Position numbers and translations under genes: made by a program. The notes under the pieces were generated by a model, which saw nothing but the letters and a program-made list of their open reading frames with translations, searched no databases and was not told the DNA's origin. From contig NZ_CP082944.1 in NCBI RefSeq assembly GCF_019933155.2, positions 870,001-934,000 of the forward strand: a DNA stretch of 64,000 nucleotides, given 5' to 3'. This document shows, one piece after another, positions 59,051 through 64,000 of the stretch. This stretch comes from Metabacillus dongyingensis. Lineage in GTDB: Bacteria; Bacillota; Bacilli; Bacillales; Bacillaceae. The stretch's first letter is position 1; every line of letters starts with the position of its first letter.

Positions 59051-60808
59051 ATGTTTGCGGTGTTAGTGAAGTTGGGATGGTTTTTTAAAAAGTATTGGAA
59101 GCGGTATACAGCTGCAATCGTATTGCTTTTAATTGTAAATGTGCTTGAAGTTATTCCCCCTAAATTGCTTGGGAATGCAATAGATGATATTCAGATTGGA
59201 AAGTTTTCGAGTGAGCTGCTTGTTCAATATATTGTATTGTTTCTTGGACTTGGTGTACTTGTTTATATTTTATCTTATTTCTGGATGTACAATTTATTTG
59301 GCGGCGCTCATTTAGCTGAAAGAATCCTAAGATCAAAACTGATGGGGCAGTTCTTAGTTATGACACCGCGCTTTTATGAGAAAAACAGAACGGGAGATTT
59401 AATGGCCCGTGCCACGAATGATTTGAAGGCTATTTCGACAACTGCCGGATTTGGTATTTTAACATTGGTTGACTCAAGCATGTTTATGCTGACGATTCTG
59501 TTGACAATGGGAATTCTCATCAGCTGGAAGCTTACTTTTGCCGCGATTCTTCCACTGCCGATTATGGCGATCGCAATGGGAATCTACGGCAAGAAAATCC
59601 ACGCCAGATTTATGGCAGCTCAGGACGCTTTTGGCGACATGAATGACCAGGTGCTTGAATCAGTGGCAGGCGTGCGTGTGATTCGTGCCTACGTTCAGGA
59701 AAAAGAAGATGTAAACCGTTTTAACACATTAACGGATGATGTTTTTCGGAAAAATGTAAGTGTAGCAAAAATTGACGCTCTGTTTGAACCAACAATGAAA
59801 TTGCTTGTCGGGATCAGCTATTTAATTGGACTCGGATACGGAGCTTACTTAGTCTTTCATAATGTCATCACTCTTGGTGAACTGGTGTCCTTTAACGTTT
59901 ACCTGGGAATGATGATCTGGCCGATGTTTGCAATTGGAGAACTGATCAATATCATGCAGCGTGGAAACGCATCACTTGACCGGATCAACGAAACATTATC
60001 TTATGAAGCGGATGTGAAAAATCATGAGCAGCCGCAGCATATAGATTCACCTAAAAAGATTGAGTTTAATAATGTATCGTTCCAATATCCCTCATCAGAA
60101 GTGGTGAACTTAAACCATGTCAGCTTTACTGTAAATAAAGGGGACACAATCGGCATTGTCGGCAAAACCGGCAGCGGAAAGACGACAATCGTCAAACAGC
60201 TGCTCAGACAATATCCGGCTGGAAGCGGTCAGATTACAATGTCCGGGGTTCCGATTGAGAAAATCCCGCTTGAAACATTGCAGCGTTTTATTGGCTATGT
60301 TCCTCAAGATCACGTGTTATTTTCAAGAACGGTAAGAGAGAATATTTTATTCGGAAAGAAAGATGGATCAGATGCAGAACTGAATAAAGCGATTGATCTT
60401 GCTTTTTTCAGAAAAGATCTTGAAATGCTGCCGGATGGTCTGAATACATTAGTAGGGGAAAAGGGTGTTGCGCTATCCGGAGGTCAAAAACAGCGGATCT
60501 CTATTGCACGTGCACTTCTGGTCAATCCGGAAATCCTGATTTTAGATGATTCCCTGTCAGCTGTTGATGCAAAAACGGAAACGGCCATCATATCTAATAT
60601 TAGAAGTGAGCGTGCTGATAAGACAACATTCATTACGACACACCGTCTGTCTGCTGTAGAACACGCAGACTGGATACTTGTGCTTGATGAAGGGAAAATC
60701 ATTGAAGAAGGCAGGCACCAAACACTGCTTGCGAATAACGGCTGGTACAAGGAGCAATATGAACGCCAGCAAATTGAAGCTGAAAACGAAGGCGGGGTGG
60801 GAGCATGA
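59051..60808 (+). CDS. bmrC: Heterodimeric multidrug ABC exporter, subunit BmrC
   Basis: 585-aa half-transporter. Six membrane helices (about 15-300) precede a nucleotide-binding domain with Walker A GKTGSGKTT, Q-loop YVPQDHVLFS, signature LSGGQKQRISIARALL and Walker B ILILDDSLSAVD. The residue after Walker B is Asp where a catalytic Glu is expected (LDD), the degenerate site typical of BmrC-type partners. AAAGGAGATGA precedes ATG 59051. bmrD overlaps by four bases. Exports drugs in a heterodimer with BmrD, under leader-peptide attenuation. Confidence 0.88.
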   Translation: MFAVLVKLGWFFKKYWKRYTAAIVLLLIVNVLEVIPPKLLGNAIDDIQIGKFSSELLVQYIVLFLGLGVLVYILSYFWMYNLFGGAHLAERILRSKLMGQFLVMTPRFYEKNRTGDLMARATNDLKAISTTAGFGILTLVDSSMFMLTILLTMGILISWKLTFAAILPLPIMAIAMGIYGKKIHARFMAAQDAFGDMNDQVLESVAGVRVIRAYVQEKEDVNRFNTLTDDVFRKNVSVAKIDALFEPTMKLLVGISYLIGLGYGAYLVFHNVITLGELVSFNVYLGMMIWPMFAIGELINIMQRGNASLDRINETLSYEADVKNHEQPQHIDSPKKIEFNNVSFQYPSSEVVNLNHVSFTVNKGDTIGIVGKTGSGKTTIVKQLLRQYPAGSGQITMSGVPIEKIPLETLQRFIGYVPQDHVLFSRTVRENILFGKKDGSDAELNKAIDLAFFRKDLEMLPDGLNTLVGEKGVALSGGQKQRISIARALLVNPEILILDDSLSAVDAKTETAIISNIRSERADKTTFITTHRLSAVEHADWILVLDEGKIIEEGRHQTLLANNGWYKEQYERQQIEAENEGGVGA

Positions 60809-62823
60809 GCACAGGAAAAAGACTGATTCGCTATGCAGCCCTTTATAAAAGAACATTAATACTGGCCTTAATCATGCTTGCGGTTGCAGTCGGGGCTGAA
60901 CTTACAGGTCCGTTTATCGCAAAAAAAATGATTGATGACCACATATTGGGCATTGAGAAAAAGTGGCATGAAACAGCAGAAGGAGAAAATGCTGTAAACT
61001 ACAATGGATCCTGGTATAAACGTGAGGATTACTTTGAACCAGGTGAAGAAAAAGGCAAGGAAATTCACATTCTGCAAGTGCAGCGTGATTATTATTTCAT
61101 ACCGGGTGAAATTCAGTTTGACGGAGACAGAAGAGCGGCTGGCAATTCGGTCATTATTGAACGCGGGACAGAGTCTGCTTCTTATACAGGCAACAGGCTT
61201 ACTTCTGAACAGCTGTTTACGTTCTACCAGCCTGAAATCAAAGGGCTCATTACTTTGATTGCCATTTATTTTGGTTTACTTGTATTTGCCTCATTCTTTC
61301 ACTATGGGCAGCGCTATTTTCTGCAGATTACATCAAATCGCATTATTCAAAAAATGCGTCAGGATGTATTTGAACATATCCAGCGCCTGCCGGTTGTATA
61401 TTTTGATAACCTTCCGGCCGGCAAGGTTGTTGCAAGAATTACAAACGATACGGAAGCAATAAGAGAACTGTTTGTAGCGGTGCTCTCAACATTCTTTACA
61501 AGCGCCATTTATATAACAGGTATTTTCATTGCATTATTCCTGCTTGATGTAAAACTAGCGTTAATCTGTACAATTATCCTGCCTATCCTTGTCGTCTGGA
61601 GCATCGTATACCGAAAATACGCTTCAACCTACAATCATAAGATTCGTTCCCTTGTCAGCGATATTAATGGAACAATCAATGAATCAATTCAGGGTATGAC
61701 GATTATTCAGGCTTTCCGCAGGCAGGAAGAAACGAAAGCGGAATTTGAAGAATTAAATACATCCCATTTTCACTATCAGAATAAGCTGCTGAGTTTGAAC
61801 TCCCTGCTGTCGCATAATTTGGTAGGATTTATGCGGAACTGTGCGTTCGTGGCACTCATCTGGTATTTCGGCGGAGCCTCTTTAGGCGTTGGTTCAATCG
61901 TATCAATAGGAGTTCTTTATGCGTTCGTAGATTATTTAAATAGACTTTTTCAGCCAATCACTGGGATTGTGAATCAATTCGCCCAGCTTGAAACAGCACG
62001 TGTTGCTTCTGAAAGAGTGTTTAGCCTGCTTGATGAAAAAGGCACGGATGTCAGCGAGAAAAAAGAGCCGCGATATAAAGGAAATGTCGCGTTTAAAAAT
62101 GTTTGGTTTGGCTATAAAGAAGACGAATATGTTTTGAAAAATATCGATTTTGAAGCGAAACAGGGTGAAACCGTAGCACTAGTCGGACACACTGGTTCCG
62201 GAAAAAGTTCGATTATGAATTTATTGTTCCGTTTTTACGATATAAAAGAGGGTAAGATCACAATCGACGGCAAAGATATTCTATCAATGCCGCGCCAGGC
62301 GGTTAGAGAACATATGGGAATTGTGCTTCAGGATCCATTTTTGTTCACAGGAACGATCGCTTCGAATGTAAGCCTTGATAATTCGGATATCACCAGAGAA
62401 CAAGTGGAGAAAGCATTAAAAGATGTTGGCGCTGATCAATTGCTTAAGCATTTGCCGCTTGGGTTCGATGAGCCTGTTATTGAAAAAGGCAGCACGCTCT
62501 CATCGGGACAGCGTCAGCTGATTTCATTTGCAAGAGCACTTGCTTATGATCCTGCAATCCTCATATTAGATGAAGCTACGGCAAGCATTGACACAGAAAC
62601 AGAAGCTGTCATTCAAGATGCACTTGAAGTTCTGAAAAAAGGCAGAACAACGTTTATCATTGCTCATCGGCTTTCTACTATTAAGAATGCAGATCAAATT
62701 CTTGTCCTTGACCGGGGTGAAATAGCGGAGCGGGGCAATCACGATGAATTAATGAAGCAAAAAGGAAAGTACTATCAAATGTATGAACTGCAGCAGGGAA
62801 AACAGAATACCCTTGCAGGATAA
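60805..62823 (+). CDS. bmrD: Heterodimeric multidrug ABC exporter, subunit BmrD
   Basis: 672-aa partner subunit. It has a long extracytoplasmic insert after the first helix (about 45-140, as in B. subtilis BmrD/YheH), six helices, and a consensus ATPase domain: Walker A GHTGSGKSS, QDPFLFTG, signature LSSGQRQLISFARAL and Walker B LILDEATASID with the catalytic Glu. The ATGA overlap with bmrC ensures equimolar synthesis. The degenerate BmrC site with the consensus BmrD site matches the asymmetric ATPase cycle known for this family. A strong terminator follows. Confidence 0.9.
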   Translation: MSTGKRLIRYAALYKRTLILALIMLAVAVGAELTGPFIAKKMIDDHILGIEKKWHETAEGENAVNYNGSWYKREDYFEPGEEKGKEIHILQVQRDYYFIPGEIQFDGDRRAAGNSVIIERGTESASYTGNRLTSEQLFTFYQPEIKGLITLIAIYFGLLVFASFFHYGQRYFLQITSNRIIQKMRQDVFEHIQRLPVVYFDNLPAGKVVARITNDTEAIRELFVAVLSTFFTSAIYITGIFIALFLLDVKLALICTIILPILVVWSIVYRKYASTYNHKIRSLVSDINGTINESIQGMTIIQAFRRQEETKAEFEELNTSHFHYQNKLLSLNSLLSHNLVGFMRNCAFVALIWYFGGASLGVGSIVSIGVLYAFVDYLNRLFQPITGIVNQFAQLETARVASERVFSLLDEKGTDVSEKKEPRYKGNVAFKNVWFGYKEDEYVLKNIDFEAKQGETVALVGHTGSGKSSIMNLLFRFYDIKEGKITIDGKDILSMPRQAVREHMGIVLQDPFLFTGTIASNVSLDNSDITREQVEKALKDVGADQLLKHLPLGFDEPVIEKGSTLSSGQRQLISFARALAYDPAILILDEATASIDTETEAVIQDALEVLKKGRTTFIIAHRLSTIKNADQILVLDRGEIAERGNHDELMKQKGKYYQMYELQQGKQNTLAG

Positions 62824-62825
62824 GA

Positions 62826-62867
62826 AAAGCACGTTCCTGATATTTTAATCAGGAACGTACTTTTTTG
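62826..62867 (+). terminator. Terminator of bmrC-bmrD
   Basis: ACGTTCCTGA pairs with TCAGGAACGT around TATTTTAA; then ACTTTTTTG. Confidence 0.9.
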
Positions 62868-62890
62868 TTTGCCCAGAAAACAGTAAAACC

Positions 62891-63511
62891 TTAGTAAGCA
62901 AGTCCAGCACGTTTACAGATAAAGGACCGTTCAGTGAGAACCTGATAAGTGAAATAACCTGTATCTTCAGCAGATATTTGCTTTCCGTCCTGGGGAAGAT
63001 AATCTTCTTCAAATCTGAATTTCTTTGTTAATTCTCCATCCGGCAAATAGGTGGGACAGACGATTGTCCATTGGAGATTTGACTTTTTAAGTGTCAGGAA
63101 GGCATTTAAATGTTCGTTCGCTGCTCTCGTCATTGTCCGTTTTGACTCATCTGATTGAAATCTGTAAAGCTCGGGGTTAGACCGTGCCTGTAAAATACCA
63201 GCTGTACCAATTGTAATCACTCTGTTAATGTTTGCGCTTCTCATTGCCTGGACAATAAGCGGCACTGAGACTGTCAGAGTATTATCTCCGTCCGTGCCGA
63301 GACAGCTGACAACAGCATTACAGCCTGAAACTGTATTTTCAATACATTGAAGGTCCCGTGCATTTCCGTTAATGATTTCAGCATTTTTATGTATGTCCTC
63401 TATTTTTGCAGGATCTCTGACAAGCATTCTAACCTGGTGACCGCCATTTATGGCCTGTCTTAAAAATGCTTTGCCAACTCTCCCTGTTCCGCCAATTAAT
63501 GCGATTTTCAT
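62891..63511 (-). CDS. NAD(P)-binding atypical SDR (NmrA/YwnB-like)
   Basis: 206-aa atypical short-chain dehydrogenase: GGTGRVGKAFLRQAINGGH at the N-terminus and NAVVSCLGTDGDNT. ITIGTAGILQ occupies the catalytic region, which lacks a clear YxxxK. Family members act as flavin or biliverdin-type reductases or NAD(P)-sensing proteins. AGGAGAG precedes ATG 63511. Convergent with bmrD. Function not assigned. Confidence 0.78.
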   Translation of the reverse strand: MKIALIGGTGRVGKAFLRQAINGGHQVRMLVRDPAKIEDIHKNAEIINGNARDLQCIENTVSGCNAVVSCLGTDGDNTLTVSVPLIVQAMRSANINRVITIGTAGILQARSNPELYRFQSDESKRTMTRAANEHLNAFLTLKKSNLQWTIVCPTYLPDGELTKKFRFEEDYLPQDGKQISAEDTGYFTYQVLTERSFICKRAGLAY

Positions 63512-63617
63512 AACAAACTCTCCTGTCTTTTTCTTTCATTTTACTTCATTTACAGGAGAAGAGAAAACATACTCTGTTCCAATCTGGTTACACTAAATAA
63601 AAATAAAACAAATGAAT

Positions 63618-63646
63618 TGACAGAAGGAAGTCTTGGAGGTAAGATT
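63618..63646 (+). promoter_or_regulatory. SigA promoter of the amino-acid ABC binding protein
   Basis: TTGACA (63618-63623), 17-base spacer, TAAGAT (63641-63646). Confidence 0.8.
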
Positions 63647-63695
63647 CTAACGTACTTAAATAAAATCCGATAAGATTAGTGGGGGTTGGTTTACT

Positions 63696-64000
63696 ATGAA
63701 AAGATATTTTAGTCTATTTGCACTTTTATCAGTGTTTGTACTGATTTTGTCTGCCTGCGGAACAGGCGGAGATACTAAGAACGAGGGAGATCAGGCAGGT
63801 TCTGGCAGTGATGCTGAACTGTTTGATAAAGTAAAAGAAGAAGGTGTCCTTGTCATTGGTACAGAAGGTACATATCCGCCTTTCACATTCCATGATGACA
63901 AAGATAAATTAACCGGTTTTGATGTAGAGATCGCACAAGAGGTTGCAAAGCGTCTTGGTGTGAAAGCTGAATTTAAAGAAACTCAGTGGGACGCAATGTT
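63696..64000 (+). CDS. Amino-acid/cystine ABC transporter substrate-binding lipoprotein (partial)
   Basis: The first 101 codons only. The signal peptide ends in the lipobox ILSAC, then a Gly/Asp-rich linker, then the SBP_bac_3 domain start: VLVIGTEGTYPPFTFHDD, LTGFDVEIAQEVAKRLGVKA. This is the pattern of polar amino-acid binding proteins, close to TcyA/TcyJ cystine binders. GTGGGGGTTGG precedes ATG 63696 and a good SigA promoter lies upstream. The permease and ATPase are presumably beyond the window. Confidence 0.85.
   Translation, partial: MKRYFSLFALLSVFVLILSACGTGGDTKNEGDQAGSGSDAELFDKVKEEGVLVIGTEGTYPPFTFHDDKDKLTGFDVEIAQEVAKRLGVKAEFKETQWDAM

Overview
The window looks like a chromosome segment of a low-GC, spore-forming Bacillaceae bacterium (Bacillus/Metabacillus type). 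The signs are AGGAGG-type ribosome sites with many TTG/GTG starts, dense rho-independent terminators, relatives of B. subtilis loci (bmrCD with a bmrB-like leader, ykoN/ykoP/ykoQ, a YfiT/BstA-like protein, YsnF/DUF2382 proteins), and degenerate copies of a common Bacillaceae intergenic element. No rRNA, tRNA, CRISPR array, complete insertion sequence, integrase or prophage genes were seen.

Layout. 1-6.4 kb: an operon with two PotB/PotC-type ABC permeases followed by an HcnABC-like flavin/iron-sulfur amine dehydrogenase whose parts lie on separate genes, plus a second DAO-family oxidase. 6.7-34 kb: mostly ordinary chromosomal genes. These include a secreted LamG-metallophosphoesterase, a PadR-chrA chromate pair, a lipoprotein behind an ECF-sigma-type promoter, CDF, NhaP2-like and MscS-type transporters, an HD-GYP protein, copC-copD, a YitT protein, a broken anti-sigma gene, class I ribonucleotide reductase nrdA-nrdB under a cobalamin riboswitch, dat and nhaC.

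34.4-53.2 kb: an accessory region of small, mostly single-gene units (GNAT, transglutaminase-like, DUF2382 proteins, isochorismatase-like hydrolase, dienelactone-hydrolase-like enzyme with TetR, F420-type reductase with HxlR, MocR with PhzF, TmrB-like kinase, YitT). Gene debris lies among them: an ABC-transporter tail, a VanZ frameshift, a GNAT tail and a DUF2382 gene broken at an A9 tract. Many intergenic spaces here carry copies of a family of about 30-40-bp modules with a GGGSGC core and inverted TTATTC/GAATAA ends. The modules form multi-module blocks whose internal order recurs at distant sites. I saw none outside this region, and they are the most unusual structure in the window.

53.4-64 kb: ordinary chromosome again, with a universal stress protein, a class A penicillin-binding protein with a long charged and EPTEPEPPA-repeat tail, several very small proteins, and the heterodimeric multidrug ABC exporter bmrC-bmrD behind a short leader peptide and two tandem terminators (attenuation). 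The window ends inside a polar amino-acid/cystine-type ABC binding lipoprotein. Several real genes are under 60 codons (35, 48, 46, 59, 44, 51, 23 and 25 aa).
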